Shown piece after piece: positions 1-8,595 of a stretch of DNA of 64,000 nucleotides. Below the pieces are notes generated by a model. The model was not told the origin of the DNA, searched no databases, and saw only the letters and a list, made by a program, of their open reading frames with translations. A program made the translations under genes and the position numbers. The stretch's first letter is position 1, and each line of letters opens with the position of its first letter. Source of the DNA: Gautieria morchelliformis (Eukaryota; Basidiomycota; Agaricomycetes; Gomphales; Gomphaceae); assembly GCA_015179125.1 (NCBI GenBank), contig WHVA01000160.1, positions 62,001 to 126,000 of the forward strand, read 5' to 3'.

Positions 1-513
1 TAAGCGCTAATTGCGCTTTCCTTCGCAATGGCTAGCCCATTGACGGTATGGAGGGAGCCGCGCAATTTCTTGCGCTTCTTCTTTGGCTGCTCTGCCAGCC
101 GCTGTTCCCGTTCGGGGTCGTATGTCTTCCAGACGGACGAGTCAGACTCCCATCCATCTAAGACACCGTATGCAGAGTCGGAAGGTGCGCTCTGCCCTTC
201 CGTTGTTGTCGTGGTCGGCTTCGGCGCCGACAATCGGGACGCGAGCCCCGATGTTGCGCGCGTTGGCAACGGTGCCGTCGCGCGAGGTGAAGATGGCCCG
301 GCTACTGGGTCTGTGGCCGGGTCATGTCGCGGCCTTTTTGAGGCAGCGTGGACCAGGGTAACCTGGAGCTGGGCTGCACTCAGCTGCTGCTCCAGTTCCT
401 TGATCCTGGCGCGCTCGGTTACGAGCGCGTCGTCGCTGTCCTCGACCGCGCATTCTACCTCCTTGACCTCTTTTTTGAGGTCGTGGACGTCCCGGAGGGG
501 CTCTTCTCGCACG

Positions 514-801
514 TCACGCGCGATGCCCCTTGGGAGCCATCCCCATGGCGTCGCCGATGTCTTCGTCCCGCATCTTGACCTTGCGGGTGCCGGTCGCGGC
601 CATAAGGTGCACGGCGTAGTCCGCGCACGTTGCGAAATCGTCCGGGTGGACGATGGCGAGGGCATCCTCCCATCCCACGATCGTCCAGTGCTCCTGGTCT
701 ATCAGAGCACGGAGAATGTCTGCGGCCCCTTGTCTCGGGGCCGTTGTCCGCGTTGTGGACATTGACGGGTCAACGTCCATCCCATCTTTGGGGGGCATCA
801 T
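514..801 (-). CDS. Additional frame downstream of gypsy integrase
   Basis: A 95-residue frame starts about 120 bp past the integrase. It contains DILRALIDQEHWTIVGWEDA and a charged tail. Further minus-strand coding-like sequence, rich in Glu/Lys and coiled-coil-like, goes on toward base 1. No family is recognised. It may be an accessory frame of the element rather than a host gene, because it sits between integrase and the expected 3' LTR. Confidence 0.4.
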   Translation of the reverse strand: MMPPKDGMDVDPSMSTTRTTAPRQGAADILRALIDQEHWTIVGWEDALAIVHPDDFATCADYAVHLMAATGTRKVKMRDEDIGDAMGMAPKGHRA

Positions 802-924
802 CTTCGTGGGTAGATGATGGTGGTGGTTGCTTCCAAGAAGCGATGCACCCTCGGAAAGATCCGAGGAGAAAATTTAACCGCGCCGTGGCCGGCGCGTCAC
901 GTGGTCTGCACGTGACAGACACAT

Positions 925-2370
925 CTAGCGGCGTCTGGGGAGGTCACGTGGCTTGCCCACCCCCCGAAGCTCTAGATAGCTATCTAGGGCTTCAAGGTCT
1001 TTGCAGGACGACATGGGTTCCAATGTCACGTCGCCTAGGGTCCAACGGACCTGGAACTCCAGGTCCGTCAAGTTTATCCATCGATGTGCCATAATCTCGT
1101 CGACGAGCCACTCCTCATCGTCATTTGCTCCGAAGTCATAAAATGACGTGGCCTCACGATGAGGGAACAATTCGTTGTTGTTAGCCTCGTATCGCCGTAC
1201 GAGGCTGGAATGGAAGACCGGTGAAATGCGATGGCTTTTCAGCTCGTCGGGAAGATCGAGGGTCACCGTTGAGGCGTCGTTGTGAGCCTTGATGACGCGG
1301 TACGGTCCGATGTACCGTGGGACTAGTTTTCTGGCTCTTCCTTTCGGGAGAGTTAGGTTTTGTGTCGAAAGGTAGACGCGGTCGTTAGCCGCGTACCTGT
1401 CGCTCGCCATACGTTTCTTATTTGCGTGAAACGTTTGCGTCACTCGATGCTCTATGATTGCATCGTGTGCCGCCATCAGGTTCCATTTTGCCTGATGTGT
1501 GAACCGGGCCACCCCCTTGAATGGGGTGTCCGCGGCTATGGGGAGGTCTATCCGCGGCATATAGCCGTGGATCAGCTCAAAACGTGCGAACCCTGTGGTC
1601 GCACTGACGTTGCTGTTGAGGGCGACCTCAACCATTGGGCATTTCACTGCCCAATCCTTCTGATCGTTGCTGACGACCGCGCGCAATATCTGGCCGATCG
1701 AGCGGTTTGCCCGCTCGGTTGCTCCATCCTTTTGTGGATGGAAGGCAGTTGACATGAGGAGTTTAGTTCCCATGAGTCGCTGGAGCTCACGCCAGAAGAT
1801 CGACGTGAACTTCGAGTCTCTGTCCGAGACGATGGAGTCAGGAACTCCGTGTAGTCGGATGACCTCTTTCAGAAACAGCCAGGCTACTCCCTTGGCTGAC
1901 ACGCTCGTCGTGGTTGGCACGAGGTGTACGAGCGACGTTAGTCGGTCGATGACTACCATCAGGTAGTCGCAGTCATTGGATTTGGGCAGGGGCCCCATGA
2001 AGTCGATGCCAATCGACTGCCACAGTCTATCGGGAATGGGTAGGCTGTGTAGTAGGCCTTTGGGCCGTTGTGGCCCGGTTTTCGTCATCTGGCACCTCGC
2101 GCATGATGTGCAGAACACTTCTATGTCTGGGTTCATGCCCGGCCACCAATATGCACTTCGAATGGAGTTCGAAGTCTTCAGATGGCCGTAGTGGCCGACT
2201 ATCTGATGTGCCCGATCGATGATAATTTTGATCAGCCTCCTTCCCCTTTGAAGAACAGAGCGGGGGACGGCAATGACATCTCTCTTGAGCTGATTCTTAG
2301 TCCAGATCAGCCCGTCCCGGATCCCAAATCTCGGGTGCACGTCCGGGTGTGCCATGATCTTTGTGAACAT
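925..2370 (-). CDS. Gypsy integrase with C-terminal chromodomain
   Basis: A zinc-binding HHCC head (GHYGHLK, then CTSCARC) is followed by the DDE catalytic core: GIDFMGPL, VSDRDSKF and DGATERANR. Downstream is a GPY/F-type segment (RYIGPYRVIKA). The last 55 residues (VDEIMAHRWIN.., FQVRWTLGD) match a chromodomain, which in chromoviruses directs insertion to marked chromatin. The chromodomain is the basis for calling this a chromovirus. Confidence 0.88.
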   Translation of the reverse strand: MFTKIMAHPDVHPRFGIRDGLIWTKNQLKRDVIAVPRSVLQRGRRLIKIIIDRAHQIVGHYGHLKTSNSIRSAYWWPGMNPDIEVFCTSCARCQMTKTGPQRPKGLLHSLPIPDRLWQSIGIDFMGPLPKSNDCDYLMVVIDRLTSLVHLVPTTTSVSAKGVAWLFLKEVIRLHGVPDSIVSDRDSKFTSIFWRELQRLMGTKLLMSTAFHPQKDGATERANRSIGQILRAVVSNDQKDWAVKCPMVEVALNSNVSATTGFARFELIHGYMPRIDLPIAADTPFKGVARFTHQAKWNLMAAHDAIIEHRVTQTFHANKKRMASDRYAANDRVYLSTQNLTLPKGRARKLVPRYIGPYRVIKAHNDASTVTLDLPDELKSHRISPVFHSSLVRRYEANNNELFPHREATSFYDFGANDDEEWLVDEIMAHRWINLTDLEFQVRWTLGDVTLEPMSSCKDLEALDSYLELRGVGKPRDLPRRR

Positions 2371-4229
2371 GGTGTCCCTGTGGTACCGTCTCGTAAGACC
2401 TTGGACAGGTCTACGCCTTGCTCGATGATCCGGCGCAGGAGTGCGCTGTCATTTCCCGCGGCGATGGCTTTGACGTCATCGTCGTCGTCGCGGGATGCGG
2501 TGACGTTCGCGGGCTCTGGTGAGCCCTCCTTTAATGCGGCGGCTTCCGTTACTCTCGCCTCTGTCTTCTCAGCGAGGCGTTTAGAGTGTCTTGTCGCCGC
2601 TGTTCGCAGCTCAACATACCGGTCGGTGGGCAGTAACTCACCGTCCGGGTCTAAACGCGCATCCGCGTTCACGAAGACGTGGTCTGGGTGATTGTCATCA
2701 CTCGTGTCGCTCTCGTAGTAGCGCGACAGGCAGTCCGCTACCTTGTTCTCTACACCGTCAACGTGAACGGTGTTGAAATTGAATCGGGAGAGAAACTCCC
2801 ACCATCTGACCTGTCGGTCAGACAGGCTCTTTTGGGTCCCGAAGTACTCGAGCCCCTTGTGGTCTGTGACGAGGGTGAACCTTCGCCCCAGCAGTTTGTC
2901 CTCCCATTTCATGAGAGCCTTGAGCACCGCGATCGTTTCGTGCTCGTGAGTCCGGTAGTGTTGCTGAGCAACGCTGAACTTTTTTGACAAGAAGCTGGCT
3001 GGTCGACAAGTGTTCCAGTCAGGACCTTGGCCGTATACCGCACTGACGCCGGCTTTTGACCCGTCGGTGATCACCCAGATCGGCTCTGGGCACCTTGCGT
3101 CTACTGGATGCAGGATCGGGGCCTTACAGGCCAACGCCTTAATGCTTTGCCAGCATTTGTCGAGCAGTGGCGTCCATTCGAATGGACGGTTATTACGCGC
3201 ACAGCCCGATAGCGGGGTGGTATATGCGCTAACATCCGGCATGTAGTGTGCCAGATACTGTACCAGCCCGAGGAAACGCTGGACGTCGTTGAATGTCCGT
3301 GGCCTGCACCACTCGCGGATGCGTTGCATCTTGTCCTCGTCGGCGTGTACCCCTCGGCCATCGATCATATGGCCGAGGCACTCCATTCGGATGGAGTAGA
3401 GGTCCACATTTTTCTTGCTCAGAAAGAGGTGGTTCTTCCTCAGTCTGTCAAAGACAATGTAGAGGTGTTCTTCATGCTCTTGTATTGAGAGCGAGAATAT
3501 GAAGATGTCGTCCATGTATACATGGACGAAGCGACCTATGCAGTCGCGGAAAATGGTTGTCATCAGCCGTTGGAATGTTGATGGGGCGTTACAGTCCCCC
3601 ATCTGTATCACCTGGCTCCTGAAGGTGCCGAGGATCGTGGCAAAGGCTGTCTTTGCTACGTGATCCGGATGGATCCGGATCTGCTCGTATGCTTCTGACA
3701 TATCAAGTTTAGTTCGATATTGGCAGCGAGCCATGTCGCTGCGTATGATATCCTGATCCGGGAAGGGCGTGACGTCCTTCACCATGTTTTTGTTCTGCTG
3801 GCGCAGATCGAAGACGGTTCTCAACATACCATTCTTCTTCGGCACACACAGCATGGGCACTGCCTGCTTCCCTACTGCCGGGATCCACCACTTTGCAGTG
3901 GTGTATCGTTCTATTTTTGCTGACAGTTCCTCTCGGAAGTGTTCGGGGCATTTCGGTAGTCGATACCATGTGTGCTTGTTGGGATCGATGAGGTTGATCT
4001 CATGGTTGATCTCCCGCAGTGGCGGGAGTTCTAATGGAATTCCACTGACTAGGTCAGTGATTCTTTCCATCCATTCCTCGCAGAGGCGAGGAAGGTCATC
4101 ATCCGTGAGGATGATGGTAGTGGTTGGCTTAGAAGCCAGTAGGCGCTGTTGGCGTCTATTAGGTCCCGCGGCGCACGGGCCCGCTTTCTTCTTTCCCATT
4201 GCTTTCACCGTTAGGTGAGAGCGTCTCAC
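2307..4229 (-). CDS. Gypsy reverse transcriptase and RNase H
   Basis: The reverse transcriptase palm is visible: VPKKNGMLRTVFDLR, then FQRLMTTIF, then the catalytic YMDD box. RNase H follows with VITDGSKAG and TDHKGLEYF. Together these convert element RNA to DNA. The order RT then RNase H then integrase distinguishes Ty3/gypsy from Ty1/copia. Confidence 0.9.
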   Translation of the reverse strand: MRRSHLTVKAMGKKKAGPCAAGPNRRQQRLLASKPTTTIILTDDDLPRLCEEWMERITDLVSGIPLELPPLREINHEINLIDPNKHTWYRLPKCPEHFREELSAKIERYTTAKWWIPAVGKQAVPMLCVPKKNGMLRTVFDLRQQNKNMVKDVTPFPDQDIIRSDMARCQYRTKLDMSEAYEQIRIHPDHVAKTAFATILGTFRSQVIQMGDCNAPSTFQRLMTTIFRDCIGRFVHVYMDDIFIFSLSIQEHEEHLYIVFDRLRKNHLFLSKKNVDLYSIRMECLGHMIDGRGVHADEDKMQRIREWCRPRTFNDVQRFLGLVQYLAHYMPDVSAYTTPLSGCARNNRPFEWTPLLDKCWQSIKALACKAPILHPVDARCPEPIWVITDGSKAGVSAVYGQGPDWNTCRPASFLSKKFSVAQQHYRTHEHETIAVLKALMKWEDKLLGRRFTLVTDHKGLEYFGTQKSLSDRQVRWWEFLSRFNFNTVHVDGVENKVADCLSRYYESDTSDDNHPDHVFVNADARLDPDGELLPTDRYVELRTAATRHSKRLAEKTEARVTEAAALKEGSPEPANVTASRDDDDDVKAIAAGNDSALLRRIIEQGVDLSKVLRDGTTGTPCSQRSWHTRTCTRDLGSGTG

Positions 4230-4456
4230 CCTACGACTGTAGGGTGAGTTCGAGGACGAGTCGTCCCGCGACTCGTCCTCCTGGCTTCAATGAGCCAGGT
4301 TCGGCGTTGGCGCTTGGGTGATCCTGCTCACCCGTGGCCCTTTGTCCTCGTTCTTCGATTCATCGTTGTCGAATGAGACCTTGCCCGTGGGGCTCACCTC
4401 GTTTCCCTTGCGAATCGTCCCTGGGCTCGAGAAGTCCAGGGTTATGCCGAATCTCC

Positions 4457-5266
4457 TTAGGAAAGTACCCCTTCGCTGCCGCTATCTAGCAGGCAGTGGG
4501 CTTTTACCCAGTTTATTTCCCAGTACCCCGATAGGGTACGGTTCTCACTACGCGGACGCGTTGGCCACGTTCTGTGCTTGCTTCGGTGGTGATACACCAG
4601 CTCGGCCACCTTGTCTGGCATGACCGATGTGCGTGCCGCCATGACTTTCGTGGCGGTTTCGTCTTCCAGCGCGAATCTGATCGCGCTGGACCTGTAGGTG
4701 GTGTTCTCCACCTCTTCGTCCCATTCATAGTATTGGGACGGCTCTGGGTCCCACTCTTCAGCGGGCGTGTCTCCGTTATCCGGAGTGTCGTTGGGTTTGG
4801 GATCACCCTCCCCTTCTTCATCAATCTGTTGAAGAGAGTTTTGATTGGGATCCGTCTCCGGATCCTCGGCTTCACCGTCATGCCTCACGGCCGCTGTCCT
4901 TATACCGGACCTAAGCCGGGGGCATTCTGCCTTCTTGTGGCCAGGTTGGCCGCATTCAAAGCATGTGGTGTTGCTTTGGCTGCCGCTGGGCCTGTCATTG
5001 GGCCCACCCGACGTTTTCGTCGGTGGGGCAGGTCGCGGGGACGATCCTGACGCTTGAGGTTGTTTAGCTTCAGGCGGGCGTCCAGCTTGTGCTGGGCGTG
5101 GGGGTGGTAACCGTCGACCTGTTCCGCTTCTTGTGAACAGGCTGGGCCTGGTCAGGCCCGTTTGTGTCAATGGCTTGCTCCCTGTGAACCAGGCAGCGCT
5201 TGCCGTTGCTGCTGCGCTTTCTGCGCGGTGCATCCCCATGTTGTATCGGGACGCCTCCTCGATCAT
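4457..5266 (-). CDS. Gypsy nucleocapsid and protease region
   Basis: This block carries one CCHC zinc knuckle (CFECGQPGHKKAEC, near residue 100), which binds element RNA. Near its end is LLDSGSEGVL, the active-site strand of a pepsin-like retroviral protease. It lies between the capsid block and the reverse transcriptase block, as expected for gypsy elements. Confidence 0.75.
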   Translation of the reverse strand: MIEEASRYNMGMHRAESAAATASAAWFTGSKPLTQTGLTRPSLFTRSGTGRRLPPPRPAQAGRPPEAKQPQASGSSPRPAPPTKTSGGPNDRPSGSQSNTTCFECGQPGHKKAECPRLRSGIRTAAVRHDGEAEDPETDPNQNSLQQIDEEGEGDPKPNDTPDNGDTPAEEWDPEPSQYYEWDEEVENTTYRSSAIRFALEDETATKVMAARTSVMPDKVAELVYHHRSKHRTWPTRPRSENRTLSGYWEINWVKAHCLLDSGSEGVLS

Positions 5267-5371
5267 CCGGGCCGTCTCGAAGAGCTGCTCTATTGATCTG
5301 CTCTCGGTATTATAGCCCTGTTTGAGGACCTCGTTGCGCAGCGTTTCGCGCAGCGCCGAAACGAACCGTCT

Positions 5372-7204
5372 CTACTCGTCTGGCGGCTGTATCATACGTG
5401 CCGCGTATTTCGTGAGCTCGTTCAGCATCTCCTGAACGGTTTTCATGCCTTGCATGACCGCGTCGAATTTATTCGATGCGTGATGGTATGTCAGTGTGTG
5501 CAGGAACCTCTTTTGAAGGCCTTGCATCACTGATTCCAGCATCCAGCTGCAGACCTGGTGATCGAAGCGTTCAACGTTTCGAAGGAACCACTCCTGGGCT
5601 TCGCCGGTGAGGCGAGTGCCCACATAGCCGACCTGCGTGTCAATGCTGGTTGGCCCTTGGAGGCAGTTCATTTTTAGCCATCGTAGGATGGCTGCCACGA
5701 AGATTTCAAACTCTTCGAGGTCCGATCCCCCTGCATATGGCTCGGGGTGGGCCAACTTTACGCTGGCCTTCGCTAGCACAGACTTCTCCGGGTCTGTGTC
5801 CGCGGCGTCTGCTAACGCCACGCGGATCATCTGTGTGATCCCGTCGTACGGCTCTATTGGTACGACGTCGGCCTGGTTGGGGATTCCCTGGCCTTCCGTT
5901 GGGGCCATGGATCTCTCGCGCGGTTGTGACACCGCGTGGGGCAGGCTGTTATATGCCCTGATGGGCCCCGGGCCCGGATCGGGCTCGGGGTCGGGAGCAT
6001 TTTGTGCTCTCGGTTCCGGGGGCGTTTGGTGCCTGGTGTCCCCGGTCAGTCCTGCGTTGCGGATCCGTAGCCTGCTGTTGTAAGCAGCGCGCGCTTGCCG
6101 TGCATCCTGTACGGCTTGCATGAGCTGCTCGTCGGGCAGCTGAGCGGTGTGGCTGTGGGCCACCGTCTCTTCGGTGTTCTTGGCTAGTAGCTCGAGTGCC
6201 CGTGTGTGGTGGCGCGCGGCTGCGGCTTCTTTACGCTGCCAGTGCGCGGCTTCGAGCTCTAAGCTTTCGGTCGTCGTTTCAGAGTCAGGCTCTGAGGCGA
6301 CCCGATCCCTAACGATCTGATGGATCGTTTTACGGCTGTCCGTTGGGGCAGCCAGTTGTTCCTGAGGTTTGTTCCCGAACCTTACGTCCTGTTCGACCGG
6401 GACGGCTGGCGGCGGCATTCGCTGCTTGTCTCGCTCTTTTCGGTTCGGGTCGCGACTGCGTTCGTTAGCTGCGGACTGTCGCGAGCTCGGACGAGTTGCG
6501 TCGCATTCCCCGCGTGTGCGGAGTGCTTTCTGGACGTCCTCCAGCGTGGCTGCGTCTTGCAGCCTGACCTCCTCCGCCTGGTGGAGTTCCTTGCTGATTG
6601 CCATTAGGGCGGCGGCGGCGTTGTCAAGTTGCGATGCCAGCTGATAGTGCTTGTGGCACGTCAGCGTACTTCGGTGCAGCGCAGCCTGCACCTGTTTTTT
6701 CAGGGCCTCTGCCGTCTCGTGGTCGATGGCGTGAGCCCTCGAGCTCTTGCGGCTAGAGCTTGAGTATTCCGAGTCCTGACCATCGTCTGGGGCTCGTCTC
6801 TTTTGCCGTCGTCCTCCTTCAGGGACGATCATCGTCGCTCTACTTTGTGAGCGTCGGTTTGAGTCGTGGCTTTGTGCCCGTCTCGACGTTATTGCTCTAC
6901 CGTCTGACGACGGCGAGACTTCTCTGCCCTTTCCTTTGTCTTTGGGCAGGGCGAGATGGGGGGGCGGCGCCGGATCATTGCCCGGTGTCGTCTCTTCTTC
7001 GGCCGCGCTCGACGAGACGTGGTCGGGATTTTCCTCGTCCTCTACTGAGGGGACGAGGGCGGTGAGATCTACGATCTCTCCGTCTTCTATCGTCCTGGTC
7101 TCTTGATCCAGGATAGCGTCAGCTGTCGTGTCGCTGGGCTGCGCCTGGGGGGTGGACCTCGAGCTCGTCGCTCGTGTCCGTCTTCGACTGCGTGGAATCA
7201 TCAC
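5372..7204 (-). CDS. Gypsy gag, capsid region
   Basis: First coding block of the gypsy element, about 610 residues. The N-terminal 300 residues are low-complexity, rich in Arg, Ser, Glu and Pro. The last 150 residues carry a retrotransposon-gag capsid pattern, including AQEWFLRNV near residue 525, typical of the capsid fold that packages element RNA. It belongs to the fossil element and is not a host gene. Confidence 0.8.
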   Translation of the reverse strand: MMIPRSRRRTRATSSRSTPQAQPSDTTADAILDQETRTIEDGEIVDLTALVPSVEDEENPDHVSSSAAEEETTPGNDPAPPPHLALPKDKGKGREVSPSSDGRAITSRRAQSHDSNRRSQSRATMIVPEGGRRQKRRAPDDGQDSEYSSSSRKSSRAHAIDHETAEALKKQVQAALHRSTLTCHKHYQLASQLDNAAAALMAISKELHQAEEVRLQDAATLEDVQKALRTRGECDATRPSSRQSAANERSRDPNRKERDKQRMPPPAVPVEQDVRFGNKPQEQLAAPTDSRKTIHQIVRDRVASEPDSETTTESLELEAAHWQRKEAAAARHHTRALELLAKNTEETVAHSHTAQLPDEQLMQAVQDARQARAAYNSRLRIRNAGLTGDTRHQTPPEPRAQNAPDPEPDPGPGPIRAYNSLPHAVSQPRERSMAPTEGQGIPNQADVVPIEPYDGITQMIRVALADAADTDPEKSVLAKASVKLAHPEPYAGGSDLEEFEIFVAAILRWLKMNCLQGPTSIDTQVGYVGTRLTGEAQEWFLRNVERFDHQVCSWMLESVMQGLQKRFLHTLTYHHASNKFDAVMQGMKTVQEMLNELTKYAARMIQPPDE

Positions 7205-7247
7205 GCTCGCAGCCGACAGTAGAGGGTCTACTGGAGGGTCTCAACAA

Positions 7248-7556
7248 TGTTTAGTCATCAACGCAGCGATCTTTTTCAAGATTGCTTCGAATCCACGATC
7301 GGTTGGTCGCGTGGCGATCAACGGCAGGATAGTTCAAAAAGGTGTAAAGATGTCGATCTTATGCCTTGTATCACAAGGGCACAGCAGAACTTGACCAATA
7401 TGTGGTATTCTGAATGCTACGTAGTGACAGTGTAAGGGTAAGATGCGATGGGGACCGCTAGCCGGTTCCCATGCATAAACTATACAGTGGGTCCCTAAGG
7501 GGCCCACTGGGATTATGTAATAACTAATGTACATGTAGATACACGGGTTATTTACA
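7248..7556 (-). repeat. 5' LTR of the gypsy element (proposed)
   Basis: On the minus strand the segment starts TGTAAATAACC and ends CTAAACA, giving the usual TG..CA ends. It lies between the gag start at 7204 and the point where copia A coding sequence breaks off at 7557. Length is 309 bp. The bases next to it outside the element are gttga (7557-7561), which would be the target duplication if repeated at the unseen end. No convincing tRNA-complementary primer site was found just inside the LTR, so the inner edge is less certain than the outer. Confidence 0.55.
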
Positions 7557-8083
7557 GTTGAACATCGAAATGCTTTGATCTAGCGTGATAAGAAGGGTCT
7601 TTGATGATGGATATCATACCCATGTTGTCGCTTTGAATACACGTGGCGTGTTTCTGCTCGTGGCCAAGGAGGTTTAGTAGGTTCCGTAGCCTTACGGCCT
7701 CCTTTGCAGTGTGGCACGCTGAGGAGTACTCAGCTTCACAGCTGGAAGTAGTTATAGAAGCCTGTTTCTTCGAGCTCCAAGTTATGGCGCCACCTCCTAG
7801 GAAGAACGCGTAGCCCGAGACAGACCTTCTACTGTCAGACTCGGAGGCGTAGTCCGAGTCAGCAGAGCCGGTAAGCGTGATGGACGGGCAGATGCCCCCG
7901 AGAACGAGGCGGTGAGTGCGAGTGGAGTTGACGTATGTGAGGACATGTTTCACAGATGCCCAGGGTTGATCGAGAATTGTGACAGGCAATTTACTGAGAA
8001 CGTGATATCAGGTCACGTGCACATGGAAGTGTACATCATTGACCCTATGGCGGCACGGTAAGGAACGCGGGACATGATAGCGA
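7557..8083 (-). CDS. Copia A pol, last part (RNase H)
   Basis: This stretch holds the end of copia pol: LTGSADSDYASE, WSSKKQASITTSSCEAEY and HARSKHFDVQ are the RNase H signatures of copia elements. It is the part of copia A pol displaced from 13343 by copia B. It ends at the gypsy LTR edge. Confidence 0.85.
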
Positions 8084-8581
8084 TGTTGGGTGCATTTATG
8101 CTCCTGCACCAAAATCAAGCATAATATATCCAATTTGTTGTGTGGCCTTCCAATTTCTTCTCACATTGCTCTTGTATTATGCATCCATTTCTCTGGTTAT
8201 TTTCGAAATTTTCCACTCATTCCTTATCTCTCTATTTCATCTTGTTATTCCTACTTTCACAAGCGGCTGCACCCAGCGGAGTCTGAAATGACTTCGACGC
8301 GCGAGCTCTTGGGCGCTAAAGGGCCGGGTAGTAGTACATGCGCAGTGGAACACATTTCCCCCTCTCTCAGTGACCACTAAATTCACTGAGAGAGGCAAGT
8401 AAATTAGTCTAGTAGTCTTTGCATTTATTAACCTAGAAATGCTCTGTAGTGAATTGATTTCTAGGTAGTGTATAATATATTTATAGTGACCACTAAATTC
8501 ACTGAGAGAGTGAATTGATTTCTAGTCTATTCTTTTGAATAACAAGTCCATACCTACTGCCTATAATTCCTGTCCTCTACA
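8084..8581 (+). repeat. 5' LTR of copia B
   Basis: 498 bp, TG..CA ends. It contains an AT-rich tract with TATAATATATTTATAG near 8470 and two copies of a gtgaccactaaattcactga motif. The first copy is part of a strict hairpin at 8361-8395. Confidence 0.95.
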
Positions 8582-8595
8582 GGGTTATGGGCCCC
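8582..8595 (+). other. Primer-binding site of copia B, containing the gag-pol ATG
   Basis: Directly after the LTR the plus strand reads GGGTTATGGGCCC. It is complementary over 13 bases to GGGCCCAUAACCC, the anticodon stem-loop of initiator Met-tRNA as known in many eukaryotes. The ATG at 8587 used by the long frame is the complement of the CAU anticodon, so primer site and start codon coincide. Confidence 0.75.

Larger units (their letters stand above)
1..7556 (-). mobile_element. Ty3/gypsy chromovirus, truncated by the window edge
   Basis: Minus-strand LTR retrotransposon with the order gag, nucleocapsid/protease, reverse transcriptase-RNase H, integrase with chromodomain, then a further reading frame. 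Order and motifs place it in Ty3/gypsy, chromovirus branch. Its 5' LTR is 7248-7556; the other LTR must lie left of base 1. The LTR edge at 7556 falls inside the RNase H end of copia A, so this element was inserted into copia A. The coding part reads in several separate blocks, so it looks broken, with perhaps three breaks. Age cannot be judged without the second LTR. Confidence 0.9.

Noticed and set aside
2182-2691. Plus-strand frames of 100-170 residues opposite the gypsy pol region
   Set aside because: They are antisense to clear reverse transcriptase and integrase coding sequence and show no motif.
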